DNA from: Lachnospiraceae bacterium
GTDB taxonomy: Bacteria > Bacillota > Clostridia > Lachnospirales > Lachnospiraceae
DNA: 64,000 bases
Reading direction: 5' to 3'
NCBI GenBank assembly: GCA_910575605.1
Contig: CAJTEW010000018.1
Location: forward strand, 1-64,000
In this document: piece by piece, positions 7,466 to 16,928 of the stretch
Layout: every line of letters begins with the position of its first letter
How positions within the stretch are numbered: position 1 is the first letter of the stretch
The notes under the pieces: generated by a model
Database searches by the model: none
The model's input: only the letters and a program-made list of their open reading frames with translations
Told to the model about the DNA's origin: nothing
Made by a program: the position numbers and the translations under genes

Positions 7466-10243
7466 TTACTCCATCAGTACCGTTACATTGTCAAATTGGC
7501 CGGCCGCCTCTTCGATCCTCGCTCTGTTTCCAAGAACGCAGACGGTTCCCTCTCCTACAAAGCGCTCCATCGCCTGACGCCTGTTTTTCAAGTCTTCTTC
7601 CGACGCCTTTAACAACCCTTCCCTGACCTTTGCCCTGACCTGCGGCTCTTCCTGCCGCAGATACCAGGAATCCATTCGTTTTGCCTGTACATATGTTTTG
7701 GGAGTCCGGTCATATCCGGCAACTGCGCCAATCTTATAATTCAGAAGCTCCTGCTCTCTTAATTCAAGCTCTTTCAGCCACCTTGAAGCACTGCGGAAGG
7801 CTTCTATTGTCCTTTTTACGTTCGGATCTCGATAGGAACTCATGGTCCAGCTTTGATTGGGGAATACAGACATCTGGCAGCCGTAAGCCCCTCCTTCAGC
7901 GCGGATCTTTGCCCACAGATAATCGAAGCTCACCATTCTGCCAAGAAGATAATCCTCACCGGTATATTCTCCGATTCCTCCAAGCGCAACATAGGATACC
8001 TCTGACGGAATGATAAATGCCTCTGATTTCCCTGGAAGCAAATTGTCCTGATACCATCCGGGCTCCCTTTCCCTTGCACTGCCGCAGAACCTGGAAGCTG
8101 CGGTCAACTGGCGGAAATCGGCGTAAGCTTTCTCTGTGCCTGTAAAACTCATCACCAGATCAGACTTACGGCAAAGCTTCTCCTGAATCTCCTTAAGTTC
8201 CCGGATAATCTGCCCCTGATCCGCGTCAAAGTTCTTCAGAAGCTTTCCTAAGAACTGATAATAGAGAATTCCGTTACAGCGTTCCCTTGCCGCTCCTTCC
8301 GGCATATAGTGCGCGGCCGCGCGGCCGGCGGCATAACTGTTTCCGCTGGTAACAAATCCCCTCTCCAGTTCCATCCGGCTCTGCCTGATCCTTTTCAGAA
8401 TGATCTCCGGTTGCTCCAAAATGGTATCATACAGCAGCTCTTCCCCCAGTTTTACCGCTCTTGGAAGATTCTGTTCCAGACAGCTGATATCCATCACAAA
8501 TTTAAGCCTGACATGCCGAATATCATCTGCATTGGTGTACGCTTCCAGATAAGCCCTTGCATTTCCAAGCCACATGTTCTTCTCAATCACTAATTCTTCC
8601 AGGCTGTGCGTTCTCGTAGGAAGACTGCCCAGAAGTTCGGAAAACAGCTTCGCATAAGGAACTTTCTCCGGCTTTAGATCACTGATATCAAAATAGCAGC
8701 TTTGATATGCCACTCCTTTTGAAGGGATCTCCTGCCTCAGGTATGTAATACCGGATTCTTCCTCTGCCCTTGTAAGCGGCTCATCCTTCTTATGAAGCAG
8801 ATCATCCGCAGACAGACCCGGCAGGTCTTCTGTCTCTTCTTCCTTCCCCTTCTCTTCGGCCTTTTCAAGAGGTTCCAGGTAAGCCTCTGCCTCATGAGCA
8901 TTTTCCAAAAGGATTTCCCTCAGAAGTGATTCAAAATATCCTTCCTTTACAAGAGTCCGCATCTTCACATAGGTCTCTTCAAATTCTATCATCTCGCAAG
9001 GTCCGGTTCCCTGCGCCCATCCGTCGGCAATATCCAGCACATATTCGATTCCCTCCGGCCGGCTCCCGCCCTTTTCCCTCATCCAGAATTCCAGACGGTT
9101 GATCGCCGAAACCAATACCTCTTCTCCGATTCCTTCTCTGCAAAGTCTGTCCGCCTGTTCTGTGATAACCGTTTTCAACCGGCCGGCAGTTTCTTTGTCT
9201 GTATTCTTTATTTTAACGGCAAGATAGGGCTGTCTGATACCATCCATGATAAAATACTGAATCTCCGGGATTCCCAGGCTCTGAATAAGCCCTTTCTTCA
9301 TCGGCGCCTCGTCCTCCCCCATAATCGCCTGCATAAGGATATAGACTGCATTCATACGTTCCCGGTTGTCAAAATCGCCCAGACTATAGGTGCATGACGC
9401 AAACACACCCTGATCGCCGAACTTCTCCTTATCATACAGCTTATTTCGGATTCTCTTTACGGGTTTCTGCAGCATAACCGGCTTCGCAGGTTTTGATCGT
9501 TTCATTTTTCCCAGATAAACTTTGTCAATATACTCAAACAATTGTTCCGTATTCATTCTCCCATATAGGACAATACAGCAGTTGGAAGCATTATAAAATG
9601 TCCTGTAATATTCCAGAAATTCCTCATAAGACAGCGCGGGAATCGTATCCGGGAATCCTCCTGCTACAAAACGATAAGCCGTTTCCGGAAACATTGCCTT
9701 AGACATTTCATCCTCTAATATGCTGTCCAGGGATGAGAAAACACCCTTCATCTCATTATAGACAACGCCGTTAATCTCCGGAGCTTTTCCGTCTTCGCAC
9801 TGAAAATGCCAGCCCTCCTGTTCAAAGATCTCTTTATCCGTAAGAACATTCGGACAAAATACCGCGTTTAGATAGACGTCCATCAGATTCATAAAATCCT
9901 TCTCATTCTCTGTGCAAAAGGGATATACCGTATGATCCGGATATGTAATTGCATTGACGAATTCTGCCATGGAATGTTTCATCAGATTGACGAACGTAGC
10001 TTTGTCCGGATATCTGCGGGAACCATTCAGCACAGAATGCTCCAGAATATGGAAAACTCCCGTGCTGTCCTTTGGTATGGTCCGAAATCCAACCAGAAAG
10101 CTCTTTTTAACGTCCTGATTGTCTATGACGACGACCTGCGCTCCGGTTGACAGGTGCTCCATCTGAATAATATCTCCTTCGACCTCCCGCACATACTTCT
10201 TTTCTTTAACTTCAAATCCATAGATTTTTTCCCCGATTTCCAT
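7466..10243 (-). CDS. M16C zinc metallopeptidase (presequence protease/falcilysin type)
   Basis: This large cytosolic peptidase of 925 aa carries the inverted zinc motif HILEH at residues 65-69 and the third ligand Glu in FEQEGWHF about 74 residues later. It has the four-repeat M16C layout expected for the length, with the M16C-associated region in the middle. M16C enzymes form a closed chamber that degrades peptides of roughly 10-65 residues. ATG at 10243 is preferred because GAGGG lies 7 nt upstream; an ATG six bases earlier is too close to that site. It begins 12 bp after the thioredoxin stop, so the two are in one operon. Confidence 0.92.
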   Translation of the reverse strand: MEIGEKIYGFEVKEKKYVREVEGDIIQMEHLSTGAQVVVIDNQDVKKSFLVGFRTIPKDSTGVFHILEHSVLNGSRRYPDKATFVNLMKHSMAEFVNAITYPDHTVYPFCTENEKDFMNLMDVYLNAVFCPNVLTDKEIFEQEGWHFQCEDGKAPEINGVVYNEMKGVFSSLDSILEDEMSKAMFPETAYRFVAGGFPDTIPALSYEEFLEYYRTFYNASNCCIVLYGRMNTEQLFEYIDKVYLGKMKRSKPAKPVMLQKPVKRIRNKLYDKEKFGDQGVFASCTYSLGDFDNRERMNAVYILMQAIMGEDEAPMKKGLIQSLGIPEIQYFIMDGIRQPYLAVKIKNTDKETAGRLKTVITEQADRLCREGIGEEVLVSAINRLEFWMREKGGSRPEGIEYVLDIADGWAQGTGPCEMIEFEETYVKMRTLVKEGYFESLLREILLENAHEAEAYLEPLEKAEEKGKEEETEDLPGLSADDLLHKKDEPLTRAEEESGITYLRQEIPSKGVAYQSCYFDISDLKPEKVPYAKLFSELLGSLPTRTHSLEELVIEKNMWLGNARAYLEAYTNADDIRHVRLKFVMDISCLEQNLPRAVKLGEELLYDTILEQPEIILKRIRQSRMELERGFVTSGNSYAAGRAAAHYMPEGAARERCNGILYYQFLGKLLKNFDADQGQIIRELKEIQEKLCRKSDLVMSFTGTEKAYADFRQLTAASRFCGSAREREPGWYQDNLLPGKSEAFIIPSEVSYVALGGIGEYTGEDYLLGRMVSFDYLWAKIRAEGGAYGCQMSVFPNQSWTMSSYRDPNVKRTIEAFRSASRWLKELELREQELLNYKIGAVAGYDRTPKTYVQAKRMDSWYLRQEEPQVRAKVREGLLKASEEDLKNRRQAMERFVGEGTVCVLGNRARIEEAAGQFDNVTVLME

Positions 10244-10255
10244 ATCCATTCCCTC

Positions 10256-10570
10256 TTAATACATGAATTCTGTAATCTTCTCTTTTATTTCCTCAACTTC
10301 CATCACGCCTACGTTCTCAAACTTCTTTTCACCGTCTTTGTAGAATTGAACGGTTGGAACCGCAAAAATACGATTCTCTTTGCCAAGCTTCGGATAATCT
10401 GTGGTGTTCACTTTTACGATATTGATAAACGGAAGCTCCGCGTCTAACTCTTCCAAAATACGGGAAAAGGCTTTACACGGCACGCACGTTGCGGAAAAGA
10501 AATCCACGATCACGAACCCTTCCTTAATCTGCTCTTTAAAGCTCTCATCATCCGCATATTGAATTGCCAT
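10256..10570 (-). CDS. Thioredoxin-like protein with a CVPC active site
   Basis: The 104-aa protein has the thioredoxin fold signature: VDFFSATCVPCKAF near residues 23-36, FAVPTVQFYKDG near 69-80 with the cis-Pro, and no signal peptide. The active site is CVPC rather than the usual CGPC, which may shift its redox potential. The ATG directly abuts the TAG stop of the trigger-factor-like gene. Between a folding factor and a peptidase, a role in keeping a Cys-bearing peptide reduced is plausible but unproven. Confidence 0.9.
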   Translation of the reverse strand: MAIQYADDESFKEQIKEGFVIVDFFSATCVPCKAFSRILEELDAELPFINIVKVNTTDYPKLGKENRIFAVPTVQFYKDGEKKFENVGVMEVEEIKEKITEFMY

Positions 10571-11506
10571 CTACTTTTCCTCCTTAAAGAAATTTTCTGT
10601 CACGTATTCTTTTACTTTATTGTAATAATAATTTACATAAAACACAATTTCCGAATATTCATAAGTATTGATTTTTTCTGCATTTTCTTTCGTTTCATGC
10701 CAGAATTTCACGTACTCTTCCATATCGTCCCGGTATTGCTCCATGGTATATCCGACGCCGTCTTTTTCTGCATATTCCCGCCCCAGAAGATAGCCGCAGA
10801 GCCTGTCCCATGAATCGTTCTGCACGCTTGCGAATAATTCGTGATAGCTTGAGAACGGCATCTTCCCTTCAAAGTCCTCTGGCGTCATGGTTTCCAGATT
10901 CAGCCCCTGTTCTCTGGAGATTGCCTTCAATCTCTTAATTTCATGATCTGTCATCTCTTTCCAGTCAGCCTTCTTAAGATCGAACATACTGGCCTCAAAT
11001 ACCTTGTCCATCACATATTGGACGGCTTCGTATCCCTCGTTTTCCGCAATCTTTTTTTTCTGCTCCCGGATCAGACGAGCCTCATATTGTTCTACATTGC
11101 TCACTCCTTCAATTCCAAGAGCTTCTATCATCTCATCCGTGATCACAGGAATCTTTTTTTGCTGAATGGAACGAACCGTTACGGTCACTTTCTCTCCGTC
11201 AACGTCCAGCACACCGGCCGTCCCTTTTTTCAGCCCGACGCACATCGCTTCCAGCTTCTTGTGAAAGAACCCCTGTCCTACCATGATTTTCAGGTTCTCT
11301 CTGCTAAAAAACGGATCTGTCGATTCCATGTCGCATACAATAAGCGCTCCGTCCGTAACTTCCCCCGCTTCTTCCCATGTGCTGTTCTTGTTCTTAATAA
11401 AATCCATTTCTTTCTTGTACGCCTTCTCATCAAGCGTGAATATCTGCTTGTACATGCTGATATCCACCTGATCATATTCGGCAAACGATAAAACTTTTGA
11501 CTTCAT
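10571..11506 (-). CDS. Trigger factor-like peptidyl-prolyl isomerase
   Basis: The protein starts at ATG 11506, with AGGAGG 8 nt upstream. Residues about 40-125 resemble the FKBP-type domain of trigger factor (GALIVCDMES, then MVGQGFFHKKLEAMCVGLKKG and VTVTVRSIQQKKIP). Residues 130-290 are a helical, chaperone-like C-terminal part. The N-terminal ribosome-binding domain of true trigger factor is missing: 311 aa compared with roughly 430. It is therefore probably a dedicated folding helper rather than the housekeeping chaperone. The FKBP region is diverged, so isomerase activity is uncertain. Confidence 0.75.
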   Translation of the reverse strand: MKSKVLSFAEYDQVDISMYKQIFTLDEKAYKKEMDFIKNKNSTWEEAGEVTDGALIVCDMESTDPFFSRENLKIMVGQGFFHKKLEAMCVGLKKGTAGVLDVDGEKVTVTVRSIQQKKIPVITDEMIEALGIEGVSNVEQYEARLIREQKKKIAENEGYEAVQYVMDKVFEASMFDLKKADWKEMTDHEIKRLKAISREQGLNLETMTPEDFEGKMPFSSYHELFASVQNDSWDRLCGYLLGREYAEKDGVGYTMEQYRDDMEEYVKFWHETKENAEKINTYEYSEIVFYVNYYYNKVKEYVTENFFKEEK

Positions 11507-11516
11507 CTTTCTCCTC

Positions 11517-12281
11517 CTAAAGCGTAAGCTTCGCATATTTACTTTTGAGAAGCTGCAGTACTTCCGTATATTTATCGCGGCTCACCATAACTTCCCCCGC
11601 ATATCCGTCGAAAATCAGAGCAAAATTCTTCGCTTCGTTATCCGCCCGTACATAAGATACTTTGGAAAGATTCACGATAAACGACTGATAGCACCGGTAA
11701 AAATTATAACCTTCCAGAATCTGTTCCAATTCGTTCATAGAATATCCGGAAAGAATCATCTCCTTTCCGTCCACCATCACCATCTTGTTCTTTCTGTCCA
11801 CTCGCTCAATAAAGAAAATCTTATCAATGTCCACCAGCTGATATCCGTTCCTCGTCTTGATCATAATCGAACGGTTCACCGACAACCGTTTATACTGAAG
11901 CAATTCAAACAAATACTGCAGCCTTCTGACCACCCGCTGAAGCACATGCGTTTCAAACGGAAGCAAAAAGTACTCATCACAGCAGCAGCTAAATACCCGG
12001 CTCGCTTCCAGCTTTTCTTCTGAATACAGCGCCACCAGAACATCGGGCTTGATCTGGGACAGATTATACGCCAGAAAAGCCCCGTCCCCGCTGAATCTGG
12101 GATTGCCTGTCCTAAGATTGATAAATACCGCATCCACCTCGTTCAGACAAATATATTTATTGGCTTCATTGATCTCCTCAAAGGTTTTCACAATATCAAA
12201 TGCATTATAAAACGCCAGTAATTCTTTCAGCTCTGTACACAATGTTTCATCATTTTCTACCAGAACAAGCTTCATTTTCAT
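11517..12281 (-). CDS. LytTR regulator with a degenerate receiver domain
   Basis: The C-terminal 100 residues are a LytTR DNA-binding domain (FFIERVDRKNKMVMV near 150, FYRCYQSFIVNLSKVSYV near 200). The N-terminal 120 residues follow the receiver fold, but the usual phospho-acceptor Asp is Asn (AVFINL), the conserved Lys is Leu (YFLLPFE), and the acidic pocket reads END. It should not be phosphorylated in the normal way, and no histidine kinase is nearby. It sits between a small membrane-anchored protein and the folding-factor gene, so it probably regulates this cluster. ATG 12281 is preferred (GGAG 8 nt upstream). Confidence 0.85.
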   Translation of the reverse strand: MKMKLVLVENDETLCTELKELLAFYNAFDIVKTFEEINEANKYICLNEVDAVFINLRTGNPRFSGDGAFLAYNLSQIKPDVLVALYSEEKLEASRVFSCCCDEYFLLPFETHVLQRVVRRLQYLFELLQYKRLSVNRSIMIKTRNGYQLVDIDKIFFIERVDRKNKMVMVDGKEMILSGYSMNELEQILEGYNFYRCYQSFIVNLSKVSYVRADNEAKNFALIFDGYAGEVMVSRDKYTEVLQLLKSKYAKLTL

Positions 12282-12284
12282 CAA

Positions 12285-12770
12285 TCAATTCTCCTGACCA
12301 AATTCTGCAAACGCTTTTTCTAACGCCTGCACATCGCCTTCATAATAGGTTAATAAAAGTGCAAAAGGACCGTTTTTCTCCGGCATGATAATCGTACCGG
12401 CTCCATATAAATTTATCTCGCCTTTTGTCCTGAGACTCTCATATGCCTGATACTCGTCAGATTCCGGATCCAGATTCTCCAGATCCCACCAGTATATTTC
12501 GGCTCCGTCATACTTTAGCGCAAGCGTACACAACCCTTCCGCACTGAGCGTCACTTTACTGTCTGCATGGATCAGCCCCTTCTCCTCCAGAAATGAGACG
12601 AGTTCATCCGCTGTCTTATTCCAGACAGGCGCTTCCCTGTCTTCTTCAGGCACGGCCGTTTCTTCCTCCTCCTTTGGAGGCGTAAAGTCTTCGGACAACG
12701 CCACATATCCCACCATCCCACAAAACAGTAACACGAAAAGCAGGGAAGACACAATCGTAAATTTCTTCAT
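12285..12770 (-). CDS. Membrane-anchored small protein, paralogue of the 16304-16795 lipoprotein
   Basis: An N-terminal hydrophobic segment (residues 5-22) is followed by an acidic linker and an extracellular domain. That domain shares a pattern with the lipoprotein at the other end of the ABC pair: a helix (ELVSFLEEKGLI), a IYWWDLEN motif, a YESL stretch, and a GAGTIIMPEKNGPFALLL strand. There is no lipobox Cys, so this copy is held by a transmembrane helix. The family is not one I recognise. Its position after two exporter genes suggests an extracytoplasmic partner, immunity factor or substrate-binding role; this is inference. Confidence 0.8.
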   Translation of the reverse strand: MKKFTIVSSLLFVLLFCGMVGYVALSEDFTPPKEEEETAVPEEDREAPVWNKTADELVSFLEEKGLIHADSKVTLSAEGLCTLALKYDGAEIYWWDLENLDPESDEYQAYESLRTKGEINLYGAGTIIMPEKNGPFALLLTYYEGDVQALEKAFAEFGQEN

Positions 12771-12788
12771 AATCATTCCTTCTTTCTT

Positions 12789-14507
12789 TTAAGATGCCTC
12801 AGCGGACTGCAGATATTCCTGATAAGTCCTGCTTACGGCAAATACTTCTTCATGGGTTCCGCAGGCTTCAAGACGTCCGTGATGCATAACGACCAGATAG
12901 TCTGCTTCTGCAATCTCACGCATATCATGGGCGATGAAAACAATCGTATTGCCTTCCATCTTTTTCCTGATGCCATGATAGATCTTCATATATGTATCAT
13001 GATCCAGACTCGCCCCCGCCTCGTCGAGTATCAGATACTCCGGCTTCGCAATCAATGCCCTGGCAATGGCAATCCTCTGTTTCTGACCGCTTGACAAACG
13101 GTTCCCCGCCTCTCCAAGAGTCGTATCATATCCTTTGGGAAGTGCATCTATAAAAGAATCCGCGCTGGCTTCTCTGGCCGCTTTTTTCATCTCTTCCTCC
13201 GGCGCTTCTCCTTCTGTGCCATACAGAATATTATCCCGGATCGTACCTGACATCAGCGGATTGTTCTGGAGTACATAACCAAATTTTTTATGACATTCCC
13301 GGGGACTCGTTTCGCTTATCCTGTTTCCTCCAACCCATATTTCTCCCGAATCAGGCTGGTAGAATCCCTGTATCAGTTTCATGACCGTAGATTTTCCGGA
13401 ACCGTTATCACCGATCACTGCCGTCGTCTTTCCTCCAGGAATGCAAACGGAAAAGTCATGAAGGATTTCTTTTTCGCTCCCATATCCAAAGTTCACGTTT
13501 TTGAACACAATATCTCTGTTCTCGGATTCTGTCCAAGAATTGCCTTTTTCCGTATGCTCCTCTTCCATATCAAGAATATCCCCGACATGGACAAGCGCGC
13601 CTTTCGAGCCCATCACGTTCTGCCACACCGTCAAAAGCTCCGCCATATAGAGATTCACCTGCGTCATATAGGTGCTGAACATATTAATCCCTGTGGCTTC
13701 CATTTTCCCGGCATTAATCAATCTGGAACCGCCCACTGCCATTACAACAGTCGTAAGAAGGGAGTAGAGGGAATTGGTCAGAACCTGAATCTGCTCCATG
13801 AAAGCATAGTATATATCTGCCTTATACCGTGAATCAATTGCCGCATATCCGCTTTCCAGCTCTTTTTCTTCCATTACCTGCGCTTTTACATATTTCCCGG
13901 CCGACAGGTGTTCGGAGAAAAATGTGGTCATTTCATTCAACGCCGCATAGCGCTTTTTCATTATGGTAAACTGCAGCTTGCCGACGATGATAAACATTGC
14001 CACCGCAACCGGTATGCAGAGCAAAAGGTATGCTGCGAGAGGCGAATTGTATTGATACAAGATCATACAGGCGCGGACAAATCCGAATAACGACGCAGCT
14101 CCTGAGAATATTCCGCTGATCACCAGCGTCGCCTGAGTTACGTCGTTCGTAACGGCCGACACCAGCGAGGACGGCTGTTCCTTTCCGAACTGATCCATCG
14201 GAAGATGCAGGATCTTCCTCCACATCGAAAACCTTACCCGCAGGATCACTTTTTGATTGGCATACTCTTCCACAAGCGGCCGCAAAAATCCCAGCAATGC
14301 ATTAAAAATCGTAAAAAACACATAGCCTAAAATAACAGAATTATATAGTTCCCCCTTGTTCACACGGACCAGATACTCCGATACTCTCATTCCGATCTCG
14401 GCATAAACCACGCCGCTTCCGAATGCGATCAGGTAGAGCCACCAGGGAATCGAAAGCCTTCTGTAAAAGTTCACAAAAAACGATATTACATGTTTGTTGT
14501 TTTTCAT
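12789..14507 (-). CDS. ABC transporter, fused membrane and ATPase domains (second half)
   Basis: A type IV (exporter-fold) half-transporter of 572 aa. Residues about 15-300 hold six membrane helices. The ATPase domain follows, with Walker A GDNGSGKST near 367, signature LSSGQKQRIAIARAL near 468, Walker B YLILDEAGASLD near 489 and the H-loop FIAHD near 527. The signature is LSSGQ rather than LSGGQ. The start codon overlaps the stop of the upstream half-transporter by ATGA, so the two probably form a heterodimer. Export of a peptide or lipid is the usual role of this fold; the substrate cannot be read from sequence. Confidence 0.9.
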   Translation of the reverse strand: MKNNKHVISFFVNFYRRLSIPWWLYLIAFGSGVVYAEIGMRVSEYLVRVNKGELYNSVILGYVFFTIFNALLGFLRPLVEEYANQKVILRVRFSMWRKILHLPMDQFGKEQPSSLVSAVTNDVTQATLVISGIFSGAASLFGFVRACMILYQYNSPLAAYLLLCIPVAVAMFIIVGKLQFTIMKKRYAALNEMTTFFSEHLSAGKYVKAQVMEEKELESGYAAIDSRYKADIYYAFMEQIQVLTNSLYSLLTTVVMAVGGSRLINAGKMEATGINMFSTYMTQVNLYMAELLTVWQNVMGSKGALVHVGDILDMEEEHTEKGNSWTESENRDIVFKNVNFGYGSEKEILHDFSVCIPGGKTTAVIGDNGSGKSTVMKLIQGFYQPDSGEIWVGGNRISETSPRECHKKFGYVLQNNPLMSGTIRDNILYGTEGEAPEEEMKKAAREASADSFIDALPKGYDTTLGEAGNRLSSGQKQRIAIARALIAKPEYLILDEAGASLDHDTYMKIYHGIRKKMEGNTIVFIAHDMREIAEADYLVVMHHGRLEACGTHEEVFAVSRTYQEYLQSAEAS

Positions 14508-16234
14508 CTGCCCTGTCCCTCACTTCCTATTAATTCTCGGTAATATGTATTCTCGGCATATACTTCCTCCGGTTCTCCCTGACAGATAATCCTTCCGTTA
14601 TGCATTACTATGATATAATCTGCTTTCTGTACGGTCTGTCTGTCGTGGGCAACCATAAGCACGGTTTTACCTTCCATATGCCGTTTCACACTCTTCCATA
14701 CCTGATCTTTTCCCCGGATGTCCATAGCCGCGGTCGCCTCATCCATAAACAGATAATCCGATTGTTTTAGAAGCGCCCTCGCAAAAGCAATCCGCTGTTT
14801 CTGTCCGCCGGAAAGTTTGTCGCCCTGCTCGCCTACATCCGTCTGGAAGCCCTCCGGCTGTTCCCTGATAAAATCCATGATTTCTGCGTCCGTACATGCT
14901 TTTTCCAGTTCTTCATCCGTGACTTCTCTCTTAATTCCGAACAGGATATTGTCGCGGAGCGTTCCTGCAAACAATGTACTTTCCTGTGTTACGTATGAGA
15001 TCTCGCTTCGGAAGCTCTTGAGCGAATACCGCGCGGTATCTTCGCCCCCAAATAAAATCTTACCTCCCGAAACCGGATACATACGCTCCACCAGATTCAG
15101 AAGGGTCGTCTTTCCGCTTCCTGACGGTCCGATAAGCGCCGTCACGCGCCCTGCAGGGATCTTCAGATTGAGTTTATCGAATATAGGTTTCTCTTCATAA
15201 GAAAAATCAACCTCTTTTAATTCAATATCGCCGCTGAGACGTTCCACATGCTCGCCGGCTTCTACGTCTTCTTCCATTTCTTCCATAATCTGGGCTACTC
15301 TTCTGGTCGCTCCCTGGGAACCCTTGAAGGTTGTCCAATATACACAGTATGCGCTGAGCTGATTAACGATGTTCACCGCGAATCCATAATAGGCAATCCA
15401 TTGGGTAAGAGTCAATGCGCCGGATGAATAAAAGCTTCGGCCTACCATCACGATCACAATAAACTGCATAGCGCCCACTAACGCATACATCGGAGTTGCG
15501 AATCCCAGCCACGCATTCAGAATCGAACTTTTATAGAACCCGTTCATCTTCTCCTGCCCTGTCTGAAGCTCCTTTTCTTCTTTTCCGTAAGATTTGACGA
15601 GAAGAAGATTATTGGTTTTTTCTGCAATCGTCTGTGTCAGCTCTGCATTTTTTTGATTTACCAGATCCAGCACTCCGAACTTCATCTTTCCCATGACGAA
15701 TGCAATGACTAAATTCAGCGGAAGAACCGCGATCAGAGCAATCATCAGCTTCTGGTCGTAGGATCCGATTTTTCCCAGCGTAATGACCAGCGTGTATGCG
15801 GAAGTGAGAATCGCAACAAATACTTGCATGATTAGCTGACTGATCGCCGTGATATCCGTTGTAATACGGGAAATCATTTCTTTGGGCTTATTTTTTTCGT
15901 AATACCGAAGCGGCAGCCTGACGGTCTTACTCCAGATCATTTTCCTGATATTACGGTCAATTCGCGCAACACACAAGTTACTCATAATCTTACTGACCGA
16001 ATTGATCAGCTGGGATAATAATGTAAACGCCAAAAACGGAAGAACCACGGTACCAAAATTCACATTCCCGGCAAATAATTCGGCCGTGTATTCCGTTACG
16101 CTGATTCCTACGTTGGTAAGAAGCGCTGTAATGGCAATATATGCAAGAATCCACAGATAAGGAAGTCTTGCCTTCTGCAGCATGCGGAAGAAGCGTCCCA
16201 TGCTGCCCCTGTCTTTTCCAAAAACCCGTTCCAT
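14504..16234 (-). CDS. ABC transporter, fused membrane and ATPase domains (first half)
   Basis: The 576-aa partner of the next gene has six membrane helices in residues 25-310. These are followed by Walker A GPSGSGKTT near 376, signature LSGGQKQRIAFARAL near 478, Walker B YLFMDEATAAMD near 499 and an H-loop AHD near 537. All catalytic residues are present. No N-terminal C39 peptidase domain is found, so it would not remove a double-glycine leader itself. AGGGA lies 6 nt before the ATG. It lies 69 bp after the lipoprotein gene. Confidence 0.9.
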   Translation of the reverse strand: MERVFGKDRGSMGRFFRMLQKARLPYLWILAYIAITALLTNVGISVTEYTAELFAGNVNFGTVVLPFLAFTLLSQLINSVSKIMSNLCVARIDRNIRKMIWSKTVRLPLRYYEKNKPKEMISRITTDITAISQLIMQVFVAILTSAYTLVITLGKIGSYDQKLMIALIAVLPLNLVIAFVMGKMKFGVLDLVNQKNAELTQTIAEKTNNLLLVKSYGKEEKELQTGQEKMNGFYKSSILNAWLGFATPMYALVGAMQFIVIVMVGRSFYSSGALTLTQWIAYYGFAVNIVNQLSAYCVYWTTFKGSQGATRRVAQIMEEMEEDVEAGEHVERLSGDIELKEVDFSYEEKPIFDKLNLKIPAGRVTALIGPSGSGKTTLLNLVERMYPVSGGKILFGGEDTARYSLKSFRSEISYVTQESTLFAGTLRDNILFGIKREVTDEELEKACTDAEIMDFIREQPEGFQTDVGEQGDKLSGGQKQRIAFARALLKQSDYLFMDEATAAMDIRGKDQVWKSVKRHMEGKTVLMVAHDRQTVQKADYIIVMHNGRIICQGEPEEVYAENTYYRELIGSEGQGR

Positions 16235-16303
16235 ATTGTTTCCCTGCCTTTTCTTAATTTCAGAGCATCTGCTTTCGTACTTTCACAGTTATATTTAAAG
16301 CTG

Positions 16304-16795
16304 CTATTCGTTTTCCAGCGTTTCGAACGCTTTGGCTGCGTCCTGTTTCTTTTCATAGTCCTCTGAAAATGCAATCGCGTAAGCTCCGTTTGCCGCTTCC
16401 GTCTCAAGAACCGCGGCGCCTCCGGCAAGGACTATCGTTCCCTGGTTAGCAGCCATAGACTCATAGTTTCCATATAAATCCGTCTTGTTTTCCTGATCCC
16501 ACCAGAACAGCCAGAGTCCATCATAATCATATGCTTTATCCGCCACTTTCGTCTCAGTAAACTCTCCGTTCGTATTGTCTGTGAGATATCCTGTTGTTTC
16601 ATTGATATCAACCGGTTCGCAGTCCTCCAAAATGAATCCTTCCTGCTCAAAATAATCCACCATATCTTCGTATGGAGAAGTGGAAGCATTCACTTCAATT
16701 TTTTCTTCTTTCGGCGTACATCCCGCCATCATTCCACATACGGTTGCTGTCGCAATGATAGCTGCCGCAGTCTTCTTCATCTTTTTCGTTTCCAT
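16304..16795 (-). CDS. Small lipoprotein of unknown family, first gene of the cargo run
   Basis: The N-terminus has a basic start, a hydrophobic core and a lipobox (GMMAGC) with the lipidated Cys at residue 26. The mature domain is about 137 residues, very acidic, and contains YFEQEGFI, LWLFWWDQEN and GTIVLAGGAAVLE, matching the paralogue at 12285-12770 in order. It is anchored outside the membrane next to the ABC pair. GGAG is 9 nt upstream of the ATG. Possible roles are a substrate-capture or immunity lipoprotein. No known domain is recognised. Confidence 0.85.
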   Translation of the reverse strand: METKKMKKTAAAIIATATVCGMMAGCTPKEEKIEVNASTSPYEDMVDYFEQEGFILEDCEPVDINETTGYLTDNTNGEFTETKVADKAYDYDGLWLFWWDQENKTDLYGNYESMAANQGTIVLAGGAAVLETEAANGAYAIAFSEDYEKKQDAAKAFETLENE

Positions 16796-16928
16796 CTTTT
16801 CAATCTCCTTTTATATAAATTTTACAATTAGGTTACTTTATTTTTACAACAAAATCAGCAGTTTAACAAGAAGGTTATCCTATTCTGTCCCCAATTTCGC
16901 TCATAGTGTCTTTTTATCTCTCATCCCA

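Noticed and set aside
10571-11506. Housekeeping trigger factor (tig)
   Set aside because: It lacks the ribosome-binding N-terminal domain and is about 120 residues short; the context is a cargo cluster rather than clpXP.
16796-16928. A 9-codon frame (MSEIGDRIG) before the lipoprotein as a precursor peptide
   Set aside because: No clear ribosome site, no Cys, no leader features, and such short frames are common by chance.
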